A DNA stretch of 64,000 bases from Psychromonas sp. MME1 (GCF_041080865.1 NZ_CP160906.1:2604001-2668000), one strand, 5' to 3'. Counted from the first letter of the stretch, positions 12,083 to 22,808 are shown. Translations and numbers: made by a program. Notes: generated by a model from the letters alone, not told the origin.

Positions 12083-13222
12083 ATGTTAATCAAACAAAAA
12101 TTAAGAGCCTCTACTCTTGTAACAGCAGTCAGTATGCTAGCTATGCTATTGCTAATGACCTTCGCTGCCACATCCTTTAAACAGGATATTGTCCTAACAG
12201 AAAATATCGGCAAAATTGAAACCAGCATTTGGAAATTAAGAACACACGAAAAGGACTTTTTAGTCAGTAAAAAAAATGAATATTATGAAACCTTCAACAA
12301 CGAAATATTGGCATTACAAACACAAATCAACAAATTGGATTATGACCTGAGAAACATTAACCGCTCAAGTGAAGAACCGTTGCGATTAGGTAAATTACTC
12401 AATGAATACCAAAATATCTTCATTGAAGTATTTAATACACAAAAACGTATAGGATTTGATTCACAAAGTGGTTTCTATGGTCAACTTAGAGAGACAGCAC
12501 ATACGGCAGAGGTCGAGATTGGTGACTCAGTGATGTTTCATAAAATGATGCTGAATGTTCGCAACAGTGAAAAAAATTACATGCTACTGCTTGACGATAA
12601 ATATATCGATATCTTTACTGAAGACTTTGATAACTTTTATGCTGACGTGAAAAAAAGTTACTTAGTAACACCGCAAAAAAATGCGATTTTAAGTGCCCTT
12701 GATGCATATAAAAATGCGTTTATGTCATTAATAGCAGCACAACAACAATTAGGTTATAACGACAACGATGGTTTACGAAAAAAATTAAATGAAACAGTAT
12801 CAAAAATTAGCATAGTGCAAGCAAGTCTAGTAACAACAATTAATGATGTGATCACTGATTATATAGATTCCATGAAACAGATGACCTATATCTTGCTTGC
12901 CGTTGCTTTATTTATTTCAATGATTGTTACTTGGTTTATTTCTCATAGTATTATGGGTGCAATTTTGCACATTAAAAACTCAATTATAAAAATATCAGAG
13001 ACCAATGATTTAACGATATCCGTTTCAACAAAGAGTAATGATGAACTTGCTGATATGGCAAAGGCATTTAACTATATGGTTTCTAATTTCCAGCGTTTAT
13101 TAGCATCAGTAAAAAAATCAGAGGCAACCTCTGCCGATAGCAAAAAAATATTAGAAGAAAATCCTCTTTGGGCAGATTTTATCTATGATGAATTACTTGA
13201 AGGCTCTAAAGATAAAAAATAA
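12083..13222 (+). CDS. Receptor-like membrane protein with HBM and HAMP, no signalling domain
   Basis: This 379-aa protein has the front half of a chemoreceptor: TM1 at about 12-32, a long helical periplasmic part (about 33-265) that resembles the HBM bimodular sensor domain, TM2 at about 266-288, and a HAMP-like segment at about 289-342. It then stops after about 35 residues, with no methyl-accepting, kinase or cyclase domain. The ending looks natural (a strong hairpin follows at once), and the next 300 bp hold no continuation. It lies between argC and argE. It may be a truncated chemoreceptor, or a sensor that passes signals to a partner. The domain call rests on pattern and layout. Confidence 0.7.
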   Translation: MLIKQKLRASTLVTAVSMLAMLLLMTFAATSFKQDIVLTENIGKIETSIWKLRTHEKDFLVSKKNEYYETFNNEILALQTQINKLDYDLRNINRSSEEPLRLGKLLNEYQNIFIEVFNTQKRIGFDSQSGFYGQLRETAHTAEVEIGDSVMFHKMMLNVRNSEKNYMLLLDDKYIDIFTEDFDNFYADVKKSYLVTPQKNAILSALDAYKNAFMSLIAAQQQLGYNDNDGLRKKLNETVSKISIVQASLVTTINDVITDYIDSMKQMTYILLAVALFISMIVTWFISHSIMGAILHIKNSIIKISETNDLTISVSTKSNDELADMAKAFNYMVSNFQRLLASVKKSEATSADSKKILEENPLWADFIYDELLEGSKDKK

Positions 13223-13234
13223 ATAGCACCTTTT

Positions 13235-13269
13235 ACTCTATTATTCACTACGCCTGTGAATAATAGAGT
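13235..13269. terminator. Perfect 14-bp hairpin after the HBM-HAMP gene
   Basis: An inverted repeat, 13235-13248 with 13256-13269 (7-nt loop), starts 12 bp past the stop codon. There is no clear T-run on either strand, so it may be a Rho-independent terminator variant or a 3'-end stabiliser. Confidence 0.5.
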
Positions 13270-13384
13270 CCTCAACCATATTAAACTTATTCCTCTTAAT
13301 AATTTACTCTACCACTACGCTTATCTATTTTTTATATTGAGAATAAAGGTGTATATTTACTATAAAATAATACGTGAAGATCTC

Positions 13385-13480
13385 ATACCAATCCGCATAA
13401 CATTGAAGTCATCGCTTGTTGAAGTAAAAATTTATTTTTTTAACCAACAAGATAGACCTGATAATGATACAGATTGATAT
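13385..13480. repeat. Possible degenerate copy of a short inverted-repeat element
   Basis: The stretch starts ATACCAATCCG and ends with the imperfect complement AGATTGATAT, resembling the ends of the element at 30078-30239. Inside, CTTGTTG and CAACAAG can pair. It lies in the 323-bp gap between the HBM-HAMP gene and argE, where I see no gene. The similarity is short, so this is tentative. Confidence 0.35.
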
Positions 13481-13545
13481 AATCAAGCATTGCTTGAAAA
13501 TTGATTATTTACCCTCTCTTTCTCATACCCTACTGAAGGTGTTAT

Positions 13546-14694
13546 ATGTCATTACCATCATTTATTAATCTCTACCAAGATCTTATCGCAATCCCATCAA
13601 TTAGCTCGACAGACTCTGCTTGGGATCAAAGCAATTTACCCGTTATTAACCAACTTGCGACTTGGTTAGCTGAACTTGGTTTTAAAAATGAGATACGTGA
13701 AGTAGAGGCAGCCCCTGGAAAATATAATTTAATTGCGACGTTTGGTGAAGGTAAAGGAGGGTTATTACTAGCTGGACATACCGATACAGTACCATATGAC
13801 GCGGGTCAATGGTCTACAGATCCCTTCAAGGTTGTTGAAAAAGATAATCGCTTATACGGTTTAGGGACTATCGATATGAAAGGATTCTTTGCCTTTGTTA
13901 TTGAAGTACTTAAAGGCATTGACCTACATAAATTAGATAAACCATTATACATATTAGCGACAGCCGATGAAGAAACAACCATGTCTGGGGCACAAGCTAT
14001 CGCTGAGCAAAAAGCAATCAAACCCGATTACGCTATCATTGGTGAACCAACAGGATTAACTCCAGTTGTTATGCATAAAGGCCATATGTCTGAAGGAATT
14101 CGCATAACCGGACGTAGCGGCCACAGCTCAGATCCAGACAAAGGATTAAATGCAATTGAAATTATGTATCTAGTGATTGGTGAATTAAAAAAACTACAGC
14201 AAAAATTTAAAGAAAAATATAACAATGAACACTTTGCGGTTCCTTATCCAACGCTTAATTTTGGCGCAATACACGGAGGCGATAGCCCCAACCGTATTTG
14301 TGGCTGCTGTGATTTGCATATTGATATGCGACCAATTCCCGGCGTTAGCACCAATGAACTTTTTATTAGTGTAAAACAAGCACTATCGGAAGTTGAAAAG
14401 CGTTATCCGAACTGTGTTGATATTTATCATATGCACGAACCAATCCCTTCATACCAATGCCCAATGCATTCAGATTTAATTGATCAGGCTCAGATTTACA
14501 CGGGAAAGCAAGCTCAAAGTGTCAATTACTGCACTGAAGCACCCTTTATAGAACAACTTGGCTGCGACACCATTGTTTTAGGCCCTGGACATATCGCACA
14601 AGCACATCAACCCAATGAATACTTAGACTTAGCTTTTGTTAAACCAACCCAAGAGGTTATTGAAAAATTAATTCATCGCTATTGCCGTAATTGA
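13546..14694 (+). CDS. argE: Acetylornithine deacetylase
   Basis: This 382-aa M20-family metallo-deacylase releases ornithine from N-acetylornithine. Zinc-site motifs are visible: [10 protein letters not shown] (His and Asp), GTIDMKGF (bridging Asp), DEETTMSGA (Glu) and GEPTG. Having argE and a fused argA domain means the linear acetyl pathway is used rather than an argJ cycle. It lies apart from argCBFGH on the opposite strand. I did not find a convincing ARG box directly upstream. Confidence 0.96.
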   Translation: MSLPSFINLYQDLIAIPSISSTDSAWDQSNLPVINQLATWLAELGFKNEIREVEAAPGKYNLIATFGEGKGGLLLAGHTDTVPYDAGQWSTDPFKVVEKDNRLYGLGTIDMKGFFAFVIEVLKGIDLHKLDKPLYILATADEETTMSGAQAIAEQKAIKPDYAIIGEPTGLTPVVMHKGHMSEGIRITGRSGHSSDPDKGLNAIEIMYLVIGELKKLQQKFKEKYNNEHFAVPYPTLNFGAIHGGDSPNRICGCCDLHIDMRPIPGVSTNELFISVKQALSEVEKRYPNCVDIYHMHEPIPSYQCPMHSDLIDQAQIYTGKQAQSVNYCTEAPFIEQLGCDTIVLGPGHIAQAHQPNEYLDLAFVKPTQEVIEKLIHRYCRN

Positions 14695-14831
14695 GTTTCA
14701 GAATCATTATTTATTATCAAAGAACAGTAAACTTTTATGGACAAATATTGACTGTGTAGCACGTTGTGTTAATTTATCCCACTATTGAGGATGAAATAAT
14801 GTAATTTTATTACAGGGCATAAAGGGGTTGT

Positions 14832-17474
14832 ATGACAGAGCAATACGCAAATTTACGCAGTAATGTTGGTTTATTAGGACAATTACTCGGCAAAAGTATC
14901 AGTGACCATTTAGGTGATGAGTTTCTTGAAAAAATAGAATATATTCGTCAGCTATCTAAGTCTTCTCGCGCAGGCAATCAGGAAGATGGTAAGGAATTAG
15001 TCACAGTACTGGCAAATCTTTCCGATGAAGAGTTAGTGCCCGTTGCACGTGCTTTTACTCATTTTTTAAATCTAGCGAATATCGCCGAACAGTTCCATGG
15101 CATTTCTCGCCAGTGTGACAGTGGTGTCTGTGCGCCAGATCCTATGCAAACTCTTATTGCTAAATTAAAAAATGCTAATGTTTCTCAAGAAACAATGCAA
15201 CAGGCAGTCTCCGATTTACAAATGAATATGGTGCTAACTGCTCACCCGACAGAAATAACACGTCGTACTTTAATTAGTAAACATATTGCCATTAACGAAT
15301 GTTTAAGTTTATTAGAAATAACTGAAATATCAGATAAAGAACGAGAGCAATTACTAAATCGCCTAGAACAATTAATTACCCAAGCTTGGCATACCAACGA
15401 TATTCGTAAGAATCGTCCGACCCCCGTTGATGAAGCAAAATGGGGTTTCGCTGTGATAGAGAACAGCTTATGGGATGCGGTTCCTCAATATGTTCGAGAG
15501 CTAGAAAGTAAACTCCAAAATGAGCTAGGTTTATCTCTACCAATAGATTCCTCTCCAATTCAGTTTACTTCTTGGATGGGGGGAGACAGAGATGGGAACC
15601 CATTTGTTACAGCAAAGGTAACACAGGAAGTGCTATTAACTAGCCGTTGGGTGGCAGTCAGCCTATACCTCCAAGATATAAAACAACTTACCACAGAACT
15701 ATCTATGGATAAGTGCGATGAAAATTTACGCACAACCGTTGGCGATGATACCGATGAACCATATCGTTATATTTTACGTAAATTACGCGCAGACTTAAAA
15801 GAGACATTAACCTCTCTCAGTGCACAATTACAAGGGTTAAATACCAACGCACAAGATATCGTAACCCGAACAGAACAGATAAAAGAGCCGCTCGAGCTCT
15901 GTTATCACTCACTTAAAAATGTCGGATTGCATTCAATTGCCAATGGATTAATTTTAGATATCCTACGTCGCATAGCCTGCTTTGGTATTAATTTGGTTAA
16001 GCTCGATATACGCCAAGATGGCGAACGTCATGGTAATACATTAGCGGAATTAACTCGTTACTTAGGATTAGGTGATTATAACGCTTGGAGTGAAGCGGAT
16101 AAACAAGCCTTTTTATTACAAGAGCTAAATAGTAAACGGCCATTAATACCTGCATCGTGGCAGCCATCTGCAGAGGTTCAAGAGGTCCTAGATACTTGCA
16201 AAGTTATTGCACAAACGGATCAACAAGCGCTTGGTATTTACATCATATCAATGGCACGACAAGCCTCAGACGTACTATCTGTCCAGCTATTATTAAAAGA
16301 AGTGGGCTGCCCATTCCGCATTCCCGTTGCGCCATTATTTGAAACACTTGATGATTTAAATAATGCTGCGGATGTTATTTCACGCCTTTTTGCCGTAGAT
16401 TGGTACCGTGGTTATATCAATGGCGAGCAACACGTTATGATTGGCTACTCAGATTCAGCAAAAGATGCAGGAGTGATGGCGGCGAACTGGGCTCAATACA
16501 CCGCACAGGAAGCATTAGTAAAAATCAGTGCAGAAAATGATATTAAGCTGGTTCTATTCCATGGTCGTGGCGGTACAATTGGACGCGGTGGAGCTCCAGC
16601 ACACCAAGCGCTGTTATCACAACCACCAGGCTCCTTAAAGGGTGGGTTACGGGTAACCGAACAAGGAGAAATGATCCGCTTTAAATTCGGCTTACCAAAA
16701 GTAGCAATACAGAGCTTAAACCTTTATACATCCGCTATTTTAGAAGCTAATTTATTGCCACCACCGGCACCAAAACAAGAGTGGCGCGATATAATGGAGC
16801 GATTTTCTGAGGAATCATGTCAAGAGTATCGTCACTTTATTCAAGATGAGCCTCAATTTGTTCCCTATTTCCGTAGCGTCACCCCAGAACAAGAATTGGG
16901 TAAACTTGCGCTTGGCAGTCGTCCTGCAAAGCGTAAACCAAATGGTGGCATTGAAAGTTTACGTGCTATTCCTTGGATTTTTGCTTGGAGTCAAAACCGA
17001 TTAATGTTGCCAGCATGGTTAGGCGCAGGCACGCCACTTAAGAAGTTTCTTGATGAAGGTAAAAAAGAACTGATCCGAGATATGTATCAACACTGGCCTT
17101 TCTTCCATACCCGTTTAGAGATGCTTGAAATGGTCTTTATGAAGGCAGATGAAGAGTTAACACAATTCTATGAAGAGCGCCTGGTACCAGAAGATCTATG
17201 GCCGTTAGGTCAACGCCTACGCGAAAACTTGGTATTAACACGTAACACTGTGTTAGAGGCTATTCCTGACCACATGTTAATGCAGGAACAACCTTGGATT
17301 AAAGAGTCAATATCACTCCGCAATCCTTATGTTGACCCACTCAATATGTTACAGGCCGAGTTACTTTCCCGTTTCCGCAGTCACAACGAACAAAATGAAG
17401 TATGTCCGGTTGTTGACCAAGCGTTAATGGTAACTATTGCAGGTATTGCGGCAGGTTTGCGCAATACAGGCTAA
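14832..17474 (+). CDS. ppc: Phosphoenolpyruvate carboxylase
   Basis: This 880-aa enzyme (E. coli 883 aa) makes oxaloacetate from PEP and bicarbonate, refilling the TCA cycle and supplying aspartate, which argG consumes. The active-site motifs [23 protein letters not shown] and [12 protein letters not shown] are intact, as is the C-terminal RNTG that binds effectors. The frame is uninterrupted. It follows argE by 137 bp, an order also seen in other gammaproteobacteria, and is probably transcribed on its own. Confidence 0.98.
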   Translation: MTEQYANLRSNVGLLGQLLGKSISDHLGDEFLEKIEYIRQLSKSSRAGNQEDGKELVTVLANLSDEELVPVARAFTHFLNLANIAEQFHGISRQCDSGVCAPDPMQTLIAKLKNANVSQETMQQAVSDLQMNMVLTAHPTEITRRTLISKHIAINECLSLLEITEISDKEREQLLNRLEQLITQAWHTNDIRKNRPTPVDEAKWGFAVIENSLWDAVPQYVRELESKLQNELGLSLPIDSSPIQFTSWMGGDRDGNPFVTAKVTQEVLLTSRWVAVSLYLQDIKQLTTELSMDKCDENLRTTVGDDTDEPYRYILRKLRADLKETLTSLSAQLQGLNTNAQDIVTRTEQIKEPLELCYHSLKNVGLHSIANGLILDILRRIACFGINLVKLDIRQDGERHGNTLAELTRYLGLGDYNAWSEADKQAFLLQELNSKRPLIPASWQPSAEVQEVLDTCKVIAQTDQQALGIYIISMARQASDVLSVQLLLKEVGCPFRIPVAPLFETLDDLNNAADVISRLFAVDWYRGYINGEQHVMIGYSDSAKDAGVMAANWAQYTAQEALVKISAENDIKLVLFHGRGGTIGRGGAPAHQALLSQPPGSLKGGLRVTEQGEMIRFKFGLPKVAIQSLNLYTSAILEANLLPPPAPKQEWRDIMERFSEESCQEYRHFIQDEPQFVPYFRSVTPEQELGKLALGSRPAKRKPNGGIESLRAIPWIFAWSQNRLMLPAWLGAGTPLKKFLDEGKKELIRDMYQHWPFFHTRLEMLEMVFMKADEELTQFYEERLVPEDLWPLGQRLRENLVLTRNTVLEAIPDHMLMQEQPWIKESISLRNPYVDPLNMLQAELLSRFRSHNEQNEVCPVVDQALMVTIAGIAAGLRNTG

Positions 17475-17495
17475 TTCAATCAAGTAAAATAATTA

Positions 17496-17530
17496 TTAAC
17501 CTCACGCTATTGGTGGGGTTAATATTTTTA
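17496..17530 (+). terminator. Terminator after ppc
   Basis: A 10-bp stem with one mismatch (17496-17505 with 17513-17522) is followed by a T-rich tract on the plus strand. It lies 20 bp past the ppc stop. Confidence 0.6.
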
Positions 17531-17543
17531 ACACAAACAATAA

Positions 17544-17789
17544 ATGAAAACGATGAATGAAGAGCAGCCGAAAATACTAGATACGCTTGGACTACGTTGC
17601 CCAGAGCCTGTCATGTTACTTCGTAAAACGGTTCGGAAAATGCAGCAAGGCGATTTATTACTTGTCATTGCTGATGATCCAGCAACGACTAGAGATATTC
17701 CTAGTTTTTGCCGCTTTATGGATCACACATTAGTGAAAATAGAAACACAAGATATACCTTATCGATACCTCATTCGCAAGGGAGCTTGA
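17544..17789 (+). CDS. tusA: TusA-type sulfur carrier protein
   Basis: This 81-aa protein has the defining [12 protein letters not shown] motif. Its cysteine carries persulfide sulfur, in E. coli from IscS to TusBCD for 2-thiouridine formation in tRNA. Size and the later PSFCRFMDH segment fit TusA rather than the larger YedF/YeeD relatives. Start codons at 17544 and 17553 are both possible. It sits between ppc and the convergent galU with no obvious partner genes. Confidence 0.88.
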   Translation: MKTMNEEQPKILDTLGLRCPEPVMLLRKTVRKMQQGDLLLVIADDPATTRDIPSFCRFMDHTLVKIETQDIPYRYLIRKGA

Positions 17790-17804
17790 GCACAAGACTC
17801 AAGC
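17784..17804. terminator. Short hairpin between tusA and galU
   Basis: A 7-bp stem (GCTTGAG/CTCAAGC) with a 7-nt loop overlaps the tusA stop codon and lies just past the convergent galU. The T-run is weak, so termination is only suggested. Confidence 0.35.
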
Positions 17805-17827
17805 ATTCGATCTTTATTAAAAAACGG

Positions 17828-18652
17828 TTAGTCTTTATATATATTTTCATATACATAATTGGTTGCCTCAATAAAACCCGGCACACTACCACAGTCAAAA
17901 CGCTTTCCTTTAAATTTATATGCCAACACACAGCCTCTTTTCGCTTGCGTTAATAATGCATCGGTAATTTGAATTTCACCATTTTTCCCGGGAGGTGTAT
18001 CTTCAATAATATCAAAGATGTCTGGGGTCAATATATAACGCCCAATAATAGCAAGATTACTCGGAGCAGTACCCGGTGCTGGTTTCTCAACCATATCATC
18101 AACACGATAAATATCGTCTTTGATCATTTCACCTTTAATCACACCATATTTATGAATTTCACTCTCAGGGACTTCTTCAACGGCAATAATCGTACAACGA
18201 AATTGGTTATACAGACCGACCATCTGTTTAAGTACCCCTTCTTGCTCATTCACACAAAGGTCATCGGCCAATACGACAGCAAATGGTTCATCGCCAACAA
18301 GCTCTTTACCGATCAAAATAGCATGACCAAGACCACGCATTTCTCGTTGACGAATAAAAGAGAAGCTCGCTTTATCCATAATCGCGCGAATATCTTTTAA
18401 CTTCTCTTCCTTTGGCGTACCACTAATTTCGCGCTCTAATTCATAATTCAGGTCAAAATGGTCCATTAATGAGTGCTTACCACGCCCAGTAACAATGCAC
18501 ATTCCTGTCATACCTGCTTCTAATGCTTCATCGACACCAAATTCGATCAAAGGTTTATTGACAACCGGCATCATCTCTTTCGGCATAGATTTAGTAGCGG
18601 GCAAAAAGCGAGTTCCATACCCAGCGGCTGGAAATAAACATTTTTTTATCAT
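17828..18652 (-). CDS. galU: UTP-glucose-1-phosphate uridylyltransferase
   Basis: This 274-aa nucleotidyltransferase makes UDP-glucose, a precursor for LPS core, exopolysaccharide and, via GalE, UDP-galactose. The N-terminal FPAAGYGTRFLPATK loop and the VVLADDL motif are intact. It follows galE by 45 bp on the same strand, so both probably form a unit supplying sugar nucleotides to the glycan genes further right. Length is somewhat short of the 290-300 aa of many GalU proteins but complete. Confidence 0.95.
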   Translation of the reverse strand: MIKKCLFPAAGYGTRFLPATKSMPKEMMPVVNKPLIEFGVDEALEAGMTGMCIVTGRGKHSLMDHFDLNYELEREISGTPKEEKLKDIRAIMDKASFSFIRQREMRGLGHAILIGKELVGDEPFAVVLADDLCVNEQEGVLKQMVGLYNQFRCTIIAVEEVPESEIHKYGVIKGEMIKDDIYRVDDMVEKPAPGTAPSNLAIIGRYILTPDIFDIIEDTPPGKNGEIQITDALLTQAKRGCVLAYKFKGKRFDCGSVPGFIEATNYVYENIYKD

Positions 18653-18697
18653 ATAACCTCAATTATCAATAGAATTTAAAAACGTAAAAATGGTTTT

Positions 18698-19706
18698 TTA
18701 ATAACCATTTGGATTGTTAGATTGCCATCGCCATGTATCTTGCATCATATCACTCAAGCTGCGTTGTGCTTGCCAACTCAGCTCTGACATTGCTTTATCA
18801 GGTGCCGCATAACAAGCGGCAATATCTCCCTCGCGACGAGGTGCAATATGATAAGCGACCTGCTTTTCGCTAGCTTGCTCAAATGCATTGATCATATCGA
18901 AAACCGAATACCCCTTACCGGTTCCTAGATTATAGATAAAGACACCCGTATCTTGATTTAATTTATCTAAAGCACGCAGATGCCCAAGAGCAAGATCCAC
19001 GACATGGATATAATCACGCACCCCAGTCCCGTCCTTTGTCTCATAATCATTACCAAACACGGCAAGTGACTTTAATTTACCAACGGCAACTTGCGCAATA
19101 TAGGGTAATAAATTATTTGGAATACCATTGGGATCTTCACCAATTAAGCCTGAAATATGTGCCCCCACAGGATTAAAATAGCGGAGTATAGCAAATCGCC
19201 AACGTGGATCTGATTTAGCGACATCCTGAAGTACCATTTCAACCATCAATTTCGAGCTACCATAGGGATTAGTCGTCCCCCCTACCGGCGCATTTTCACT
19301 AATAGGTAAAGTAGCGGGATCACCATAGACAGTAGCAGAGGAGCTAAATACCAATTTAAAACACCGGCTGTTGCCATCGCATCTAACAGTGTTAAGGTGC
19401 CTTGAACATTATTTTGATAATAAGAAACGGGCTTAGCAACGGATTCTCCCACGGCCTTTAAACCAGCAAAATGGATCACCGCATCAATATCGTGTTCGCT
19501 AAATATAGAGTCGAGGAATTTTTAATCTAAGATATCACCTTGATAAAAAAGCGCTTGTTTACCGGTAATTTTAGCTACTCTGTGTAACGACTCTAGTGAA
19601 GAATTACACAGATTATCAACAACAACAACCTCTTCACCTGCTTGCAATAACTCCAAAACGGTATGCAACCAATATATCCTGCACCACCTGTAACTAAAAA
19701 AGCCAT
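18698..19706 (-). pseudogene. galE: UDP-glucose 4-epimerase, three lesions
   Basis: The reading frames together encode GalE (NAD-dependent UDP-glucose/UDP-galactose epimerase): [13 protein letters not shown] at the start, [12 protein letters not shown], and the [15 protein letters not shown] region. Three breaks interrupt it. One base is missing at about 19672, just after GAGYIG. An in-frame TAA lies at 19522-19524, where related enzymes have a charged residue after GDILD. One base is missing at about 19352, before [10 protein letters not shown]. Only the C-terminal 218 residues remain in one frame. Three independent lesions in 1 kb point to a true pseudogene or very poor local sequence. It lies upstream of galU. 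Confidence 0.85.
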
Positions 19707-19829
19707 ACACCCTCAACTCACGAGAAATCAATATTCAATTATCAAGTACAGAGCCTTTAATATCAAGCCATTATCATTTGCACAGTTCAAATAAGGTCGA
19801 AAATGAGGCTCAACACAAAGGAGAAATAT

Positions 19830-19868
19830 CTTTATCACCCTTCCCTATATCAATGAAGGATGATAAAG
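19830..19868 (-). terminator. Hairpin downstream of the comEA-like gene
   Basis: A 14-bp stem with one mismatch (19830-19843 with 19855-19868) lies 11 bp past the stop of the comEA-like gene. The minus-strand tail is only weakly T-rich. Confidence 0.5.
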
Positions 19869-19879
19869 ATGAAGCTTAA

Positions 19880-20197
19880 TTATAGTGTAAGAAAGGGTTC
19901 TATTTTGGCCAGTGTTCCCGTCCCGATGCCTTTAACATTAGTTAATTCATCAAGGCTTTTAAAATGGCCATTTAGTTCTCGATAATCAACAATTGCCTGC
20001 GCTTTTTTATTGCCCAACCCCTTTAAACTTGCCAACTGTTCATTACTCGCTGTATTGATATTAATTTTTGTTGTAGCCTGCGCTGAGCTAAGCTCCCCTT
20101 TGTTTATGCTGTTATCTGCAGCATAGACTGAAATGCCACCTGAAAAGATAAATAGCAATAAAAAAACTAATAGCCGATTAATTGGATAAGTTAACAT
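19880..20197 (-). CDS. ComEA-like helix-hairpin-helix DNA-binding protein
   Basis: This 105-aa secreted or membrane-anchored protein has a hydrophobic N-terminal signal (about 8-28, ending VYAADN). A C-terminal HhH pair follows ([27 protein letters not shown] and the second hairpin [12 protein letters not shown]). The family binds DNA in the periplasm and helps DNA uptake during transformation in Vibrio. I start at the ATG at 20197 because GGAG lies 5 bp upstream; the GTG at 20203 leaves no room for a ribosome site. It is a single gene. Confidence 0.88.
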   Translation of the reverse strand: MLTYPINRLLVFLLLFIFSGGISVYAADNSINKGELSSAQATTKININTASNEQLASLKGLGNKKAQAIVDYRELNGHFKSLDELTNVKGIGTGTLAKIEPFLTL

Positions 20198-20357
20198 ACA
20201 CACTCCTTTTCTTGATTAAATAAAGTCAAAATTTAGACTAAAAAATGATTTTATCAATAAATATAAATTTACTTTTTATCAAACTATGTAGATAACAATA
20301 AAAAATGTAGACTAGATCACTTAGTAATAGTATGGATAATGACGAACAAGAGGAAAT

Positions 20358-20870
20358 ATGATGGCCAAGAAATGGTTTGTTATCTATTGCAAAAGTCGTG
20401 AAGAGCAACGAGCAGTAGAAAATTTACAACAACAGGGCATTGACTCTTTTTTTCCAAAAATAAGCAAAGAGAAAATACTTCGTGGCAAAAAAAGCATTAT
20501 TCAAGAAGCGCTCTTTCCCTCCTACTTATTCGTATTTATTGATCCCAAAGATGCCGCGTTTAGCTCTATTCGATCCACACGAGGCGTGCTCGATTTTATC
20601 CGCTTCGGTGCGAAAATAGCACAAGTCAATATCGACTTAATCGAAAAATTAAAAAACATATGCGCATCAAACAACGCATTACAGAGCTTACCAGAGCAAT
20701 TTTTATCCTATGGCGATAGTGTTGAGATATTACATGGCCCTTTTCAAGGACTATCAGCCATCTTTTCACAAACGGATGGTTTAGAACGTTCAGTATTACT
20801 TCTTAATGTACTCAATCAAGAGAATAAGATATCGTTTCGTAATAGCGACATTAATAAATTGGAACATTAA
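20358..20870 (+). CDS. rfaH: Transcription antiterminator RfaH
   Basis: This 170-aa NusG paralogue has an N-terminal NGN domain (WFVIYCKSREEQRAVENL; LFPSYLFVFID) and a C-terminal KOW region (YGDSVEILHGPFQGLSAIF). RfaH rides with RNA polymerase on long operons marked by an ops element, such as LPS and capsule loci, so the glycan genes at 37-64 kb would be natural targets. I searched by eye for the ops core GGCGGTAG in their leaders and found none. It is followed after 3 bp by glpG on the same strand. Confidence 0.92.
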   Translation: MMAKKWFVIYCKSREEQRAVENLQQQGIDSFFPKISKEKILRGKKSIIQEALFPSYLFVFIDPKDAAFSSIRSTRGVLDFIRFGAKIAQVNIDLIEKLKNICASNNALQSLPEQFLSYGDSVEILHGPFQGLSAIFSQTDGLERSVLLLNVLNQENKISFRNSDINKLEH

Positions 20871-20873
20871 TCA

Positions 20874-21717
20874 ATGCAAATATTACATGAATTTCAAAAT
20901 TTACGTGCTGCACAGGCATTTTCAGACTATTTACATTCACTCGGTATTGCCAATCATATTGAGGATAATGAATTTATTTATCCTTTACTAATAGAAGAAC
21001 AAACGCAATATGATGCAGCTAAAATGGAACTACAGACCTTTTTGCACAACCCCAATAAAGAGAAATATCTCGCTGCGAGTTGGCAAACAGGCTCAACCAA
21101 TCAGATTTCGCCTTCGTTGTCTGCTGAAAATAGTCATTTACTGGCCAACTTTATTGCCCATGGTGGTTTACTAACGAATTTAATTATTGCCATCTGTATC
21201 GCCATTTATGCGCTAACTAGCTTAGGGCTCTTCGATCCCATTCAATCATCACTCGCTTTTTTTACCAATAATCACTTTAATTATTGGCAAAGTTGGCGAT
21301 TTGTTACCCCTGCATTCCTCCATTTTAGCGCCTTGCATATTATTTTTAATCTTTTATGGTGGTGGCAGCTAGCTGGAATTATTGAAAAAATAGAAGGTAA
21401 ACAACGTTTAACCTTGATTCTTTTTGCTTACCGCTATTATTTCAAATTTTGCACAGTACCACTTAGTTGGCCCCTATTTTGGTGGTTTAAGCGGCGTAGT
21501 ATATGGGTTAGTCGGCTATTGTTGGTTATTTGGAAAGCTTAATAAACAGAGTAAAATTAATTTACCCAATGCTTATTTTGGATTTTTACTTGGGTGGTTA
21601 GTATTAGGTTTCATCGACATATTACCTGTAAATGTGGCCAACTATGCACATCTTGCCGGTTTATTTACAGGTATAATATTGGCAATTATTTGCTCATTAC
21701 CGATTTTTAAACGATAA
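20874..21717 (+). pseudogene. glpG: Rhomboid protease GlpG, one frameshift
   Basis: Together the two frames encode a GlpG intramembrane serine protease of about 280 aa. It has a cytoplasmic N-terminal domain, then six membrane helices with the catalytic serine in GLSGVVYG and the catalytic histidine in NYAHLAGL. The frame changes at about 21420-21426 in a run of five T residues; four T would restore ILLLTAII. Everything else is well kept, so a homopolymer sequencing error is likely. The gene starts 3 bp after rfaH. Confidence 0.85.
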
Positions 21718-21730
21718 AAACTAGCCACAT

Positions 21731-22141
21731 TTACTCATATAGGTATTTAGTGAACAATAAATCTGCAAGCGGGTTATTAACAGTTGGTGTTGATAACATC
21801 GCATTAATTTCATTCAGGCAACGTAGGCGGATATTTTCTCTTTCAGCGATTGATTTGACCATATCCTCACTTTGTTCACCCAATATTGTAATGATTTTAT
21901 CGCGAATTAACGGTTCATGACGCGCTAATAACGCATAATTAGTACTAGATTTAGCCATTAACTCTACAGAAACTCGAATATAGCCGATTCTTTTACCCTG
22001 TTTATCGTAATTAGTAATAATATCGGGATCGATTAAGAGGTACTCATAATAATTTACCTCTTCCGTTGCAGCTTCCTCTGCAACAATATGCACGGGAAAA
22101 AACGAAAAACAGAATAGGCAAAAGAGCATTTTTTTAAACAT
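21731..22141 (-). CDS. FliL-like periplasmic protein
   Basis: This 136-aa protein has an N-terminal signal peptide (about 1-21, ending VHIVAEE). The rest resembles the FliL domain of the flagellar basal body: YEYLLIDPDIITNY, a GYIRVSVELM strand, HEPLIRDKIITILGEQ and a C-terminal NPLADLLFTKYLYE. True FliL keeps its N-terminal helix as a membrane anchor and sits in a flagellar operon; this one stands alone between glpG and ubiC. Related FliL-like proteins occur near glpG in other marine gammaproteobacteria, from memory. A motor role is not established. Confidence 0.72.
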   Translation of the reverse strand: MFKKMLFCLFCFSFFPVHIVAEEAATEEVNYYEYLLIDPDIITNYDKQGKRIGYIRVSVELMAKSSTNYALLARHEPLIRDKIITILGEQSEDMVKSIAERENIRLRCLNEINAMLSTPTVNNPLADLLFTKYLYE

Positions 22142-22247
22142 GATTATTTCCTTACAACAAAGCTAAACGATTTCTATATTTGGGTGCTACAATAGCAAAT
22201 TATTTTGCTTTTATCCTCTTTAACATATTTAATAAATAAAGGTTTTC

Positions 22248-22808
22248 ATGCTTAATCAGTTGCTTCCTATCAGCTTCTCAAATACTTGGTATAGCGAAAT
22301 AGACACTGGCGAATGCTCAGAAACGTTACGCTCATGGTTATTTGATCAGAGTTCATTGACAGAGAAACTCGAACAACAATGCAATAAATTCCACGTACGA
22401 CTAAGACAACAAATAGCAATCAACCCCCAAAAAAATCCACTTTCAGGTTATTTCTTAAATGAAAAACAGCTATTAGTCCGCGAAGTATTGCTCTATTGCG
22501 ATGATGTAGCAATGATTTGTGCGCAAACTGAAATACCTTTCTCAACATTAACAGCACAACAAGCGACATTAGCAAATCTCGGCGAACAATCACTAGGTCG
22601 AGTGCTATTTCAAGATGCTAGTATGCAACGAGGCACTATAGAGGTATGCCAATTTCCCGAAAAATCAGCGGTGCATCAATTTACAGCAACGATTAATCAA
22701 GCATGCGAATATGCACTATGGGCAAGACGATCATTTTTTTACCTTAATAATAAACCTCTGTTGGTCAGTGAGCTATTTTTACCTGCTTCGGGGGTATATC
22801 AAAAATGA
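22248..22808 (+). CDS. ubiC: Chorismate lyase
   Basis: This 186-aa enzyme splits chorismate into 4-hydroxybenzoate and pyruvate, the first committed step of ubiquinone synthesis. It shows the family segments [26 protein letters not shown] and the C-terminal [21 protein letters not shown]. Its stop overlaps the ubiA start (ATGA), so the two are translationally coupled as in E. coli. Confidence 0.94.
   Translation: MLNQLLPISFSNTWYSEIDTGECSETLRSWLFDQSSLTEKLEQQCNKFHVRLRQQIAINPQKNPLSGYFLNEKQLLVREVLLYCDDVAMICAQTEIPFSTLTAQQATLANLGEQSLGRVLFQDASMQRGTIEVCQFPEKSAVHQFTATINQACEYALWARRSFFYLNNKPLLVSELFLPASGVYQK

Noticed and set aside
13256-13477. 73-codon frame between the HBM-HAMP gene and argE
   Set aside because: It overlaps a perfect hairpin and a repeat-like stretch, is rich in Ile/Tyr/Lys as AT-rich noise would be, and has no ribosome site.
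13480-13545. ARG box before argE
   Set aside because: TTGAAAATTGATTATT is only loosely similar and lacks the paired 3-bp spacing seen before argC.
17969-18400. 143-codon frame antisense to galU
   Set aside because: It is a shadow of the well-conserved galU.
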